Source of the DNA: Flavobacteriaceae bacterium F08102 | GTDB taxonomy: Bacteria; Bacteroidota; Bacteroidia; Flavobacteriales; Flavobacteriaceae | DNA length: 64,000 nt | NCBI GenBank assembly: GCA_023015935.1 | Contig: JALKAY010000008.1 | Location: 1-64,000, forward strand | Reading direction: 5' to 3' | Shown: piece by piece, positions 47,113 to 56,558 of the stretch | How positions within the stretch are numbered: the first letter of the stretch is position 1 | Layout: the number at the start of each line of letters is the position of its first letter | Notes under the pieces: model-generated | Database searches by the model: none | The model's input: only the letters and a program-made list of their open reading frames with translations | Told to the model about the DNA's origin: nothing | Program-made: the position numbers and the translations under genes

Positions 47113-48561
47113 ATGAAAAATATAATAAAATCTCAATTTAAGCTATGGTCATTGACACTATGTCTTATCATCATGACTGTATCTTGTAATGAAGAATATT
47201 TAGATATTCCACTCCCATCTAATGCTTTAGCAGCTGAAGGAGCTTTTTCAAGTATCGGTGCGATCGACCAAATGATGAGCCAATTGCATTTCGATTTTGC
47301 AGACAAAGTTGTAGCGCGTTATAGTATGAATCGTCAATTTGAACCCTATAGTGACAATGGATATAATGCCCGAAACTTGGATCTTTATTTGACCAACAAC
47401 CTCACGCCTATTGATGAGGGGCTTTACAGTTGGTCAGCACTTTATCGCGCTATATTTACGGCAAATTTTTTACTCGAAGGTTTACCTGAAGCAGATGCTC
47501 CCGAATTAGATGAGCCCACCCGAAATGAACATATTGCTGCTGCAAGCGTTGTTCGGGCATATGCGTATTACCAATTGGTACGTTTGTATGGTGATGTTCC
47601 TTTAATTATATCTACCAATGCAAAAGAAAATCAATTTTTACCTCGAAGTCCGAAAGCCGAGGTTTATACATTAATTGAAAATGATTTATTAAATGCCATT
47701 GCGAAAGCGCCAGCAAATCCTGGTGAAGCCTATTTTATCAATAGTAAATATATTCCACAAGCCATCTTAGCGGATGTTTATCTTACCCAAGAAAAATGGA
47801 GTGAAGCTGAAGCGATGGCTGATGCGGTAATTTCAAGCGGACATTATGTTTTAGATACCCAAATTGAAAATGTATTTTTACGAAGCAGCACCGCTACGAT
47901 AATGGCAACGGGCTATTCTTCTGTTTTTTCTGAAGCTGAAAAAAACTTAGCCTATCCTGGAGCTGACCAATGTCCTGCTAATCTCAATCCTTTTTTTAGA
48001 ATATTCTTTGAAGATAGAATGTTTGCCTTAAGTGAAAGCCTTTTGAATAGTTTTGAGCCAGGTGATTTAAGAAAGGAAAAATGGGTTGCATTTAGTAACT
48101 TCAACAACTATCCTGACCCTTCAGAACGTTATTTTGCTGAAAAATATAAGTTTTTTGGATATTATAGGGCATCTGATCCTGCACCAGGAAAAGAAGAGGA
48201 TAACAAATTTATCCGGTTAGCAGAAGTTATTCTTATTCGTGCAGAAGCTAGAGCACATTTAAATGACTTAGAAGGTGCTGCAGACGATTTAGATGCCATT
48301 CGGAACAGAGCCAACCTTGACGATACCACGGCTAGTACCCAAGCCGAATTAATAGAAGCAATACTACACGAACGTCGTGTTGAGTTGTTCTTTGAAAATG
48401 GTAAGCGTTGGTATGATTTAGTACGAACAGGAACAGCCGATGCCGTTTTAAAAGTACTCCCCTATAAAACGGGGTGGACAGCTGATAAAGTACTAATGCC
48501 TATCCCTAAAGACGAAATAGATAAAAGTGGGAATGTGTTAACACAAAACCCCGGATATTAA
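47113..48561 (+). CDS. SusD/RagB family outer-membrane lipoprotein, locus 1
   Basis: A 482-residue surface lipoprotein with a lipobox (LCLIIMTVSCNEEY, Cys at about 25) and the TPR-like core (AASVVRAYAYYQLVRLYGDVPLI, FLPRSPKAEVYTLIENDL, ILHERRVELFFENGKRWYDLVRTG) and the NPGY end typical of the family. It forms the lid of the transporter encoded 23 bp upstream. A strong terminator follows 11 bp after its stop, so the SusC-SusD transcript ends here. Confidence 0.94.
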   Translation: MKNIIKSQFKLWSLTLCLIIMTVSCNEEYLDIPLPSNALAAEGAFSSIGAIDQMMSQLHFDFADKVVARYSMNRQFEPYSDNGYNARNLDLYLTNNLTPIDEGLYSWSALYRAIFTANFLLEGLPEADAPELDEPTRNEHIAAASVVRAYAYYQLVRLYGDVPLIISTNAKENQFLPRSPKAEVYTLIENDLLNAIAKAPANPGEAYFINSKYIPQAILADVYLTQEKWSEAEAMADAVISSGHYVLDTQIENVFLRSSTATIMATGYSSVFSEAEKNLAYPGADQCPANLNPFFRIFFEDRMFALSESLLNSFEPGDLRKEKWVAFSNFNNYPDPSERYFAEKYKFFGYYRASDPAPGKEEDNKFIRLAEVILIRAEARAHLNDLEGAADDLDAIRNRANLDDTTASTQAELIEAILHERRVELFFENGKRWYDLVRTGTADAVLKVLPYKTGWTADKVLMPIPKDEIDKSGNVLTQNPGY

Positions 48562-48572
48562 TTGCTAATACG

Positions 48573-48608
48573 AAAAAAGGCTTTACTTTTTTGTAAAGCC
48601 TTTTTTTT
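48573..48608 (+). terminator. terminator after susD, locus 1
   Basis: GGCTTTAC pairs with GTAAAGCC around six T (48587-48592), preceded by six A and followed by eight T. Confidence 0.92.
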
Positions 48609-48757
48609 AATCTTTACGCTCTTGCATTCATTATAAACGGTACATTTCTTTTGATACGAATTAAATTAGCTAATTTTTATATTAACTCACAACGCATCAT
48701 AATTCGTAAAATGAGTGAAACATAATTAATGAGGCTACGGTTCAACCTTTACATAAA

Positions 48758-48765
48758 TAATTTTG
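48758..48765 (+). promoter_or_regulatory. -7 element for the TlpA-like gene, locus 1
   Basis: TAATTTTG is an exact TAnnTTTG match, 60 nt before the start codon. The adjoining -33 box is weak. It suggests this gene has its own promoter, separate from the SusCD operon. Confidence 0.4.
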
Positions 48766-48825
48766 CCAAAATTTAAAGGGCTGTACCTATTATAACTAAC
48801 ACAAGAATCTTTTAAAAATGAATTT

Positions 48826-50820
48826 ATGAATATGAACACCCTCTTTGTTTTAGGCATTTTATTGTGCTTCCCTGTGCTTAGCAAAGCACAATCTAATTTC
48901 AGCATAAGTCCGTCCACTCCACAACCTGGACAACTTATTACTTTTACCTATACACCCCCAGATGGATTAGTCACAGATACAGCACCACTTCGTTGTGATG
49001 CATATAAATTCGGTATGTATCACGACCAAATGGAACTCTCCTATTTTCCAGTAAACATTGAATTAATTGAACTGACAAAAAAAGGAAATACCTATACGGG
49101 ACAAGTAAAATCGGATGTCAACACACGATTTCTATCCTTCACCTTCTCGAGTGGTGCTATGACCTATGGCTATACTAAAGGTGGCTTAGGAGTATTAACG
49201 GGAAGTTTAGACACAAACCACAATCAAGGATACAGTACCTTATTTTACGATGCGGATGGACAGGATCTGCCCTATTCAAATGTATTTGGAGCACGGTATT
49301 TAGAGCGACTAGGGGTCAATAACAACGAATTGTTTATCGAAATGTACGAACGTGAACTCGCTATAAACCCATCTTCTAAAGTCGCTGTACTTCCTGGAAT
49401 GATTCGCGTGTTAAACACGATGAACCCTGAATTAGCCAAGAAAAGAGCGCAACTTGAATTAGAAAAAGTATTTAATAATGGAATGAACAGTGAAGAAGAT
49501 TATCTACTTGCAGGAGCATTGTTTAGATACCTTGGATTGTATGTAGCCGAGAAGTATTTTTTAGAACGCGGTAAGGAATTATTTCCTAGTTCAACAGGCT
49601 TATTTGGCATCCGAAGATTGCAAGATAAACTTACCTCAGAAACTAACCCAACCATTCAAAAACAGCTCAAAGACCAAATTGAAAAACTTTATGCCGCAGC
49701 CTCTCCAGGATATCGAATTTTCGTACTAAATACCCATCAGATCATATATTACAAACGAAATAATACATTAACCAACAATCAAAAAGCTGAAGCTGATTTT
49801 CCTTTTTCTTTTTACGGAACCATGGCTTGGGCAGGGAAAATAGATCCTCTTATTGACAAAAAAGATCCAACAGTACTCACCTTACTCAACCAACATTACG
49901 CCTATACCCTTACTCGTTGGAAAAGTTTAAAGGCAAATCGAAACCAAGTTCCAGCATCCTCTTCAGAAAAATATATGACTACCACAGAGCGATGGAGAGA
50001 TGTCAATGATAGACTAGCATATTTAAATTATCAATATGCAAGCTATTACAATTGTGTACATGAGTACAAAAAAGCATTTCGATATGCAAAAAAAGCATTT
50101 CAACTAGTTGAAGATGGAAACTTTATGTTTAATCGGGCAACTAAAATCAATGACCTCTATGTGTCGCTCATAGAGAAAATTTCCCCAAAAAACAGTAAAA
50201 ATATCCTTGAAAAGTCCATTGCAGGCAATCGATATACTACGGCTATGACCAAAAAATTAAAAAACATTTATATCGATCAACATAAAACTGAAGCAGGTTT
50301 TAAGAAATATTACAGGGCTTTAATCAAGTCGAATAACCATTTTAATAAAGAGATCGAAAGCCTTTTAATACATAAACCTGCCCCAAAATTTTCACTTTTA
50401 AATGTGGACGGAGAAGAAGTTACCAAGGAAAGCCTCAAAGGCAAAATTGTAGTCCTTGATTTTTGGGCTACCTGGTGCGGACCTTGTATTGCAAGTTTCC
50501 CAGCAATGGCAGAATTAAAAGCATATTTTAGTGTCAATGACGATGTTGAATTTGTATTCGTTAATACAGGAGAGCGAAACTTTTCGTCTTACGATGAATT
50601 AAATGAAAGAATATCTAATTTTTTAATAGAACGGGCATTAGATTTCAATGTAATTCTCGACGCACAACACTCTATGGCTTCAGATTTTACCGTTGGCAAT
50701 CTTCCTACCAAAATTATTATAGATAAACAAGGGAATATACGCTATAAGGTGGTTGGATATGAAACCGATAGCCAGCGCTTAATCTTAGAGATGAATACCA
50801 TGATTAATTCAATAAAATAA
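48826..50820 (+). CDS. secreted thioredoxin-fold (TlpA-like) protein, locus 1
   Basis: A 664-residue protein with a signal peptide (MNMNTLFVLGILLCFPVLSKAQ). The first 500 residues contain a beta-sandwich start and a helical, tetratricopeptide-like middle (KYFLERGKELFP, KAFRYAKKAFQLVEDG). The C-terminal 150 residues are an AhpC/TSA-TlpA thioredoxin domain, with the redox pair Cys551-Gly-Pro-Cys554 (DFWATWCGPCIASFPAM) and a later cis-Pro region (VGNLPTKIIID). It may be a disulfide reductase or isomerase in the periplasm. It lies after the SusD terminator, so it is a neighbour rather than a sure operon member. Confidence 0.85.
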   Translation: MNMNTLFVLGILLCFPVLSKAQSNFSISPSTPQPGQLITFTYTPPDGLVTDTAPLRCDAYKFGMYHDQMELSYFPVNIELIELTKKGNTYTGQVKSDVNTRFLSFTFSSGAMTYGYTKGGLGVLTGSLDTNHNQGYSTLFYDADGQDLPYSNVFGARYLERLGVNNNELFIEMYERELAINPSSKVAVLPGMIRVLNTMNPELAKKRAQLELEKVFNNGMNSEEDYLLAGALFRYLGLYVAEKYFLERGKELFPSSTGLFGIRRLQDKLTSETNPTIQKQLKDQIEKLYAAASPGYRIFVLNTHQIIYYKRNNTLTNNQKAEADFPFSFYGTMAWAGKIDPLIDKKDPTVLTLLNQHYAYTLTRWKSLKANRNQVPASSSEKYMTTTERWRDVNDRLAYLNYQYASYYNCVHEYKKAFRYAKKAFQLVEDGNFMFNRATKINDLYVSLIEKISPKNSKNILEKSIAGNRYTTAMTKKLKNIYIDQHKTEAGFKKYYRALIKSNNHFNKEIESLLIHKPAPKFSLLNVDGEEVTKESLKGKIVVLDFWATWCGPCIASFPAMAELKAYFSVNDDVEFVFVNTGERNFSSYDELNERISNFLIERALDFNVILDAQHSMASDFTVGNLPTKIIIDKQGNIRYKVVGYETDSQRLILEMNTMINSIK

Positions 50821-50914
50821 AGTTACCCACACAAGTTTATTTTTGACGTTTAAAAGTTTTAATATCCCCCTAATCTATCAACTTAAACAGTAACTACCCC
50901 ATCAAGGCCCTAAT

Positions 50915-50952
50915 AAAAAATCACTCCTTCATCTCTTAGAGTGATTTTTTTT
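50915..50952. terminator. bidirectional terminator
   Basis: AATCACTC pairs with GAGTGATT around a 12-base loop (50927-50938), with A-run and T-run flanks. It separates the TlpA-like gene from the converging locus 2 sigma gene. Confidence 0.8.
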
Positions 50953-51028
50953 AGGATAAAATATTATTCCAAATTTTACCTATAATTTGCCTAATTCTAT
51001 TTGCTTGAACTAACTATAAAATTGATTT

Positions 51029-51616
51029 TTATTTCAAATTAATCTTGTAAAAAAAGAGTAAGATATTGAGTAATCTTTTATTCATTTTTTTTCTAAGTCT
51101 CGAAAAAGCTTTTGCAATTTGAGCCTCAACCGTTTTAACACTTAATTCAAGATATTCAGCAATTTCAATATTGGTTAGTCCCTCTTCTTTGCTCAACAAA
51201 AAGATACGTTTACATTTTTTTGGTAGTTTCTCAATTTCTTTTCTCATCACACCGATTAACCGTTCTGTAGATTCAGTATCAGTTTCATCAATAATTTCAT
51301 CTAAGGTTTCAACATATCGTTTTTCTAACGCCACTAAAGCTTTATTTTTCCGATACTGATTGATAAATTCGTTATAAATTGATTTGTATAAAAAATTCAA
51401 CAGCGATTTTGTAATTTTTAATTGTTTTCTTCGCTCAAACGTCTTCAAAAACACATTTTGAACTAAATCTTCTGCCATGGCTTTGTCATTAATTAAACTC
51501 ATAGCATAGGCAAACAATTTCTCGTTATATTCTCTTACCAAAAAGGTAAAAGCTTCTTCATCGCCATTTTTAATGGCCTTCAAAAAGGTAGGGTCATTTA
51601 CAGAATAGTCTTTCAT
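51029..51616 (-). CDS. ECF RNA polymerase sigma factor, locus 2
   Basis: A 195-residue ECF sigma factor closely related to that of locus 1. Region 2 is FAYAMSLINDKAMAEDLVQNVFLKTFERR, region 4 is LPKKCKRIFLLSKEEGLTNIEIAEYLELSVKTVEAQI. It points away from fecR, with 113 bp between starts. The shared promoter spacer with locus 1 suggests the two sigma factors could act on each other's promoter. Confidence 0.93.
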   Translation of the reverse strand: MKDYSVNDPTFLKAIKNGDEEAFTFLVREYNEKLFAYAMSLINDKAMAEDLVQNVFLKTFERRKQLKITKSLLNFLYKSIYNEFINQYRKNKALVALEKRYVETLDEIIDETDTESTERLIGVMRKEIEKLPKKCKRIFLLSKEEGLTNIEIAEYLELSVKTVEAQIAKAFSRLRKKMNKRLLNILLFFYKINLK

Positions 51617-51635
51617 AAAAAAGGTTAATACTTGT

Positions 51636-51643
51636 CAAAACTA
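51636..51643 (-). promoter_or_regulatory. housekeeping -7 element of sigma gene, locus 2
   Basis: The minus strand reads TAGTTTTG, an exact TAnnTTTG match, 19 nt before the start. This is like the boxes of loci 1 and 3. No good -33 was seen. Confidence 0.45.
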
Positions 51644-51679
51644 CTGTTTTTTTTTTAAGAATAAATTAACTAAAAAGTA

Positions 51680-51707
51680 AGGGTATTGAAATTTGGCTTT
51701 GTCATTC
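51680..51707 (+). promoter_or_regulatory. candidate ECF promoter of fecR locus 2
   Basis: AGGGTA (51680-51685), 15-bp spacer, GTCATTC (51701-51707), 22 nt before the fecR ATG. From GGGTATTGA through TTTGGCTTTGTC it matches locus 1 with two differences between. Confidence 0.6.
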
Positions 51708-51729
51708 TAATAAACCAGCATTCGTAAAA

Positions 51730-52893
51730 ATGAATCAAAACATTGAACAATTAATCATAAAATTTCTCAATAAATCGGCCTCTGTTAGTGAATTAGACCT
51801 GTTAGAGAAATTACTGGAAGATAAAAATAACCAGGTTGTATTTAAAGAGCTGGTTCGTGTAAACCATTTATTAAATCGAACTGTATTTGATATTCAATCA
51901 GAAGATTTACTTCAAGTTTTACTAGAGAAATTAAGAAATGAAAAGAAGCAATCATTAAGAGTAAAACGAAATAAAAGGATTACTTATGTGGCAGCAGCGG
52001 TTCTCATTATGAGTCTTGGAATTGGATTGTTTATGCGTAAGTATACCACTTCAGATTCATTAAAACCGGTTATTATCAATAGTAATATCAATGTTGGAAC
52101 CAACAAGGCGGTATTAACATTAGAAGATGGCTCCAATATAACGCTAGAAAAAGGAAACCAATATAAGGCTGAAAATGTACAGAGTAACGGTGAGAAATTA
52201 GTTTATCACGAAGATAAAACTGCTATAAATGCTTTAGATGTTCGGTATAATACCTTAACCATCCCACGAGGTGCTCAATTCTATTTACAACTGCCAGACA
52301 GCACAAAAATTTGGCTTAATTCTGATAGTCAATTGCGGTATCCTACAACATTTCGTAAAGCAGAAACACGAAGTATTGAATTAGTTTATGGAGAAATTTA
52401 TTTAGAAGTCGCCCCAAGTAAGAAACATAATGGAATGCATTTCAAAGTGAGATCGAGAGACCAAGAAGTAGAGGTCCTGGGTACAGAATTTAATATAAAA
52501 GCTTATAAAGAAGAACAAAAAACCTATACCACTTTAGTCAATGGTTCAATATCACTTCATGTTGATGGAAATGTAAAACTATTACACCCTAACGAACAGG
52601 CTGTAGTAAGTTTAAATCAATCTATAAAAATTTCACCCATTGAGGTATACGATGAGATCTCTTGGAAAGATGGAGTTTTTAGCTTTAAAGGTAAAACGTT
52701 AGAAAAAATTATGACCGTATTATCAAGATGGTATGATATTGACTTCATCTTTGAGAACCCTTCCTTAAAAGGAATGAAATTCGTAGGTGTACTCGGGAAG
52801 AATCAAGAAATAACAGAAATATTAAAAACATTAAAAAACATAGGAACAATAACGAATTATCAAATTAATGATAAAACCGTAATCCTTAAGTAA
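51730..52893 (+). CDS. FecR family anti-sigma protein, locus 2
   Basis: A 387-residue membrane protein with the same layout as its locus 1 paralogue: anti-sigma part (NIEQLIIKFLNKSASVSEL), membrane helix (KRITYVAAAVLIMSLGIGLFM), FecR domain (GAQFYLQLPDSTKIWLNSDSQLRYPT, VYGEIYLEVAPS, EVLGTEFNIKAYKEE) and DUF4974 end (GKTLEKIMTVLSRWYDIDFIF). It starts 22 nt from the ECF-like promoter. A stem-loop follows 6 nt after its stop. Confidence 0.92.
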   Translation: MNQNIEQLIIKFLNKSASVSELDLLEKLLEDKNNQVVFKELVRVNHLLNRTVFDIQSEDLLQVLLEKLRNEKKQSLRVKRNKRITYVAAAVLIMSLGIGLFMRKYTTSDSLKPVIINSNINVGTNKAVLTLEDGSNITLEKGNQYKAENVQSNGEKLVYHEDKTAINALDVRYNTLTIPRGAQFYLQLPDSTKIWLNSDSQLRYPTTFRKAETRSIELVYGEIYLEVAPSKKHNGMHFKVRSRDQEVEVLGTEFNIKAYKEEQKTYTTLVNGSISLHVDGNVKLLHPNEQAVVSLNQSIKISPIEVYDEISWKDGVFSFKGKTLEKIMTVLSRWYDIDFIFENPSLKGMKFVGVLGKNQEITEILKTLKNIGTITNYQINDKTVILK

Positions 52894-52899
52894 GGTAAA

Positions 52900-52940
52900 G
52901 GAACGAAGCTTAGAAATTTGGCCATATCAAACTTCGCTCC
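52900..52940 (+). promoter_or_regulatory. stem-loop between fecR and susC, locus 2
   Basis: GGAACGAAG (52900-52908) pairs with CTTCGCTCC (52932-52940), eight of nine bases. The loop segment TAGAAATTTG is shared with locus 1. No T-run follows. It lies 6 nt after the fecR stop. Confidence 0.5.
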
Positions 52941-52991
52941 ATTTACTCAATATTAATCAATAATAATAATTATTAACTAACGCACAAATTT

Positions 52992-55900
52992 ATGGAATTT
53001 AAATTAACTGAGAAGTTTTCCAATTTTCGGAAAAAAACGCTCCTTTTGCTTATGAAAACCTTCATTTTCTTGTTTTGCACTTCAATCTTCAGTTTCACTT
53101 CTGTAGATATATTCTCACAGAATGCAAAAATTACAATTGACCGAGATAAGGTAATTAGTGTTGATGAAGTTTTCGAAATTATTAAAGATCAAACTGATTA
53201 TCGTTTTATTTATCGAGAACATATGTTTGCCAATTACCCCAAAATACACCTTAAAAAGGGAAGTATCAAGGCCAACACGTTACTGAAACGAAGTCTAGCA
53301 TCAGGAAATTTTTATTTTGATGTTACTTCGAGTAAGACCATCATAATTAAAGAGAAAAATCCAAATCAACCTATACAATCTAGACTTCAGCAAGAATATA
53401 AAGGTACTGTAAAGGATGAGAACGGAATGCCTATTCCAGGTGTAACTATTCTAATTAAAGACACTAAAATTGGGACGTCAACTGATTTTGATGGCAAATT
53501 TTCAATTCAGGCCAAACAAGGGTCATTTCTCGTATTCTCCTCAATTGGTTATGTAACAAAAACCGTAGAACTCGGTACTAGCACCACCGTTAATTTAACG
53601 CTTGAAACCGACGTAACCACCTTAAATGAGGTAATATTAACAGGGTATAATACCATTATTGAGAAAAAAAATGCAGGTTCAATTACCAAAATAAAAACCA
53701 AAGACATTCCTGCTTGGAGTCCAAAGATTGACAATTTAGTTCAAGGTCAAATTCCAGGATTGGCCGTGACACAAAGTTCTGGAGAAGTTGGATCAGTACC
53801 TATCGTAAAAATCCGTGGGACCTCTACGTTAACAGGTAATACCTCTCCACTATGGGTCATTGATGGTGTGGTACTAGAAGACCCTGTTCCTTTAACACCT
53901 GCAGAATTAAATACGCCCGATTTAGTGAATAGAATTGGAAATTCCCTATCAGGGATCAATCCTCAAGATATTGAATCTATTACGGTCTTAAAAGACGCTT
54001 CAGCATCAGCAATATATGGGGTTAGAGCAGCTGGTGGTGTTATTGTTCTTACTACAAAACGAGGAGTAACTGGAAAACCAATCATTAACATCAATGTTGG
54101 CGCAACCGTTACCCAACGTCCACGTTATGATGATTTTAATTTAATGAATTCAAAAGAACGAATTGGCATTGAACAATATTATTATGATAGTGGCCTGCAA
54201 TATTACAATGCAGATGCGAATATACATTCAGTTGGTTTAGCTGGTGCGTATGCTAGGTATAAGAATCGTGATTTAGCTACCTGGGAAGCATATGAAAATG
54301 AAGTTCGAAAAGCCCAAACCTATAATACCGATTGGTTTAAGGAATTATTTAGAGATGCCATAGGGACCAATACAAATTTCAACATTTCAGGTGGAAGTGA
54401 AAATATTAATTATTATGCCTCTTTATCATATTTAGATCAGGAAGGAACAGATATTTTAACTAAAAACAAACGTTATAATGGTTCTATAAAATTAAATGCC
54501 CAATTAAACGATAAATTTGATTTAGAATTATATTTATCGACCTTTGTTACACAACGTTCTTCCTACCCTTATAGTTATGTCCCTTCAGGAATTTCTAATT
54601 TCACAAGAGCGACCCCTACTCCCTTTAATTATGCTATTAACACAAGTAGAACATTTCCTTTGTATACAGAAGACGGAAGTCCATACATGTACAGAGGGCA
54701 CAGTGACTTCTATTTGTTTAATATCATGAATGAATACAATAACTCCAATCAAGAAACTAATACAAACAGTCAAAGTTCAAGACTGTCCTTAAATTATGAT
54801 ATTCTTGATAATTTAAAATTATTCGGTGTATTTAACTACACAAAAAGTAGTCAATTAAATGAAACTTATTATAAAGAGAATACGAATCAAGTTGCTGGTA
54901 TAAGACGCTCAAATTATGGTGAACCAGCTCCCGAAGATAGTAATTTACCCAGTGGAGGTGTCATTTTCTCAAACACTAATTTTCAGAATTATTATATGAC
55001 GCGAGTTGCCTTGGAATATATGCCCTTAGATACAGAAGAACAGTATTTGAAGTTCTATGGAGGTGGTGAATATCGAGTAAATAGTTATCGAGGAGATAAT
55101 ACGATTGGTTGGGGCTATTTACACGATCGAGGACGTGTGGTAGCAACAAGTGAAAATATAGGTGAGGAATTAGCTGGAGCACCTTACTTAACGATAAGGG
55201 ATTACACCACTAAATCGGCCTCATACTTCGGAGTACTTACTTATTCCTTATTTAACAAGTACGTAATAAATGGAAACATACGTTATGATGGCTCTAATCT
55301 TTTTGGATCTAGTCCAAAATATCGTTGGGAACCAGCATGGTCAGTTTCTGGACGGTGGAATTTAATGGAAGAAGACTTCTTAAAAGATGGTATATTTAAT
55401 AATTTAGCCATACGCGCCTCTTATGGATTACAAGGCTCTACAAATTCGCAAAACACACCACAAATTGTGGCATCGTTTCTAAATCCAGCGTATTGGTCAA
55501 ATTTGAATTTACTTACCATTTCTTCACCAGCAAATCCCGATTTAAGATGGGAAAAAACGTACAGTACGAATTTCGGATTAGATTTTGCAATTTTTAATAG
55601 TCGAATTCAAGGAGCTATTGACGTTTACAGTCGTTTAAGTAAAGACTTAATAACAAATACGAGAATATCTGAAGTAAACGGTTTTTCAACACTTCCTATT
55701 AATTTTGCCGATGTATCAAATAATGGGGTTGAATTTGGATTGACCACGCGAAATATCCGTGCAAGTAAACCAAATTTCAATTGGAGTACTACAATTAATT
55801 TTGCGTACAATAAAAATGAAGTTAAAAAGGTAAATGTAGATCCTGTGGTAGCGCGAATGTTATCTCCATTTCCTTACAAACCCGATGCTGCCGTAGTAGG

Positions 55901-56543
55901 TAAACCTTTAAATTCATTGTATTCCGTTGATTACAGTCATTTAGATGATAACGGGGTTGCACATTTTAACCTAGCGAATGGAGATGTAACAACTTCGTCA
56001 AGAAATTTAGAATTTGGGATTGAAGACCTTGTCTACAATGGTCCAATTGAAGCTCCATACCAAGGTGGATTTACGAATCTTTTTGAATATAAAAACTTTA
56101 AATTATCCGGTTTATTTACTTATGGTTTTGGAAATTATTTTAGAAAAGATGAAATTCTCGCTTCATGGATGTATTCACCGGATCAAAATTTAAGCAAAGA
56201 ACTCCTAAACGCATGGAAGGAACCTGGGGATGAAAACTTCACAAACATTCCTCATATTCAGAATGAAACCGGCGCAAACAATCACAAATACTTTTGGAAT
56301 AAAAGTGATATTAGAGTGATTAAAGGAGATTATTTACGGTTGAGCAATGTTACGCTTCAGTACAATCTTCCTGAAAACTTTTTAAAGAAGTTAAACTTCT
56401 CACGTGCCTTTATTCAATTAGAAGGAAACAACTTATTGTTGTTTGCAAATGATGGTTTAGATGGCTATGATCCTGAAACATTCCCTTACAGATCGCTCCC
56501 TATTCCAACGTCTTTTATGTTGAGCTTTAATGTTACCTTTTAA
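52992..56543 (+). CDS. SusC/RagA family TonB-linked outer-membrane transporter with STN domain, locus 2
   Basis: A 1183-residue transporter with leader segment LLMKTFIFLFCTSIFSF, STN domain at about 48-115 (ITIDRDKVISVDEVFEIIKDQTDYR), a carboxypeptidase-like domain near 134-215 (YKGTVKDENGMPIPGVTILIKD), plug (IDNLVQGQIPGLAVTQSSGE ... KDASASAIYGVRAAGGVIVLTTKRG) and a barrel ending FMLSFNVTF. The mature N-terminus is similar to locus 1, while the barrel differs strongly, so the substrates probably differ. It begins 51 nt after the stem-loop. Confidence 0.94.
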   Translation: MEFKLTEKFSNFRKKTLLLLMKTFIFLFCTSIFSFTSVDIFSQNAKITIDRDKVISVDEVFEIIKDQTDYRFIYREHMFANYPKIHLKKGSIKANTLLKRSLASGNFYFDVTSSKTIIIKEKNPNQPIQSRLQQEYKGTVKDENGMPIPGVTILIKDTKIGTSTDFDGKFSIQAKQGSFLVFSSIGYVTKTVELGTSTTVNLTLETDVTTLNEVILTGYNTIIEKKNAGSITKIKTKDIPAWSPKIDNLVQGQIPGLAVTQSSGEVGSVPIVKIRGTSTLTGNTSPLWVIDGVVLEDPVPLTPAELNTPDLVNRIGNSLSGINPQDIESITVLKDASASAIYGVRAAGGVIVLTTKRGVTGKPIININVGATVTQRPRYDDFNLMNSKERIGIEQYYYDSGLQYYNADANIHSVGLAGAYARYKNRDLATWEAYENEVRKAQTYNTDWFKELFRDAIGTNTNFNISGGSENINYYASLSYLDQEGTDILTKNKRYNGSIKLNAQLNDKFDLELYLSTFVTQRSSYPYSYVPSGISNFTRATPTPFNYAINTSRTFPLYTEDGSPYMYRGHSDFYLFNIMNEYNNSNQETNTNSQSSRLSLNYDILDNLKLFGVFNYTKSSQLNETYYKENTNQVAGIRRSNYGEPAPEDSNLPSGGVIFSNTNFQNYYMTRVALEYMPLDTEEQYLKFYGGGEYRVNSYRGDNTIGWGYLHDRGRVVATSENIGEELAGAPYLTIRDYTTKSASYFGVLTYSLFNKYVINGNIRYDGSNLFGSSPKYRWEPAWSVSGRWNLMEEDFLKDGIFNNLAIRASYGLQGSTNSQNTPQIVASFLNPAYWSNLNLLTISSPANPDLRWEKTYSTNFGLDFAIFNSRIQGAIDVYSRLSKDLITNTRISEVNGFSTLPINFADVSNNGVEFGLTTRNIRASKPNFNWSTTINFAYNKNEVKKVNVDPVVARMLSPFPYKPDAAVVGKPLNSLYSVDYSHLDDNGVAHFNLANGDVTTSSRNLEFGIEDLVYNGPIEAPYQGGFTNLFEYKNFKLSGLFTYGFGNYFRKDEILASWMYSPDQNLSKELLNAWKEPGDENFTNIPHIQNETGANNHKYFWNKSDIRVIKGDYLRLSNVTLQYNLPENFLKKLNFSRAFIQLEGNNLLLFANDGLDGYDPETFPYRSLPIPTSFMLSFNVTF

Positions 56544-56558
56544 TTTAAAATTAAAAAA

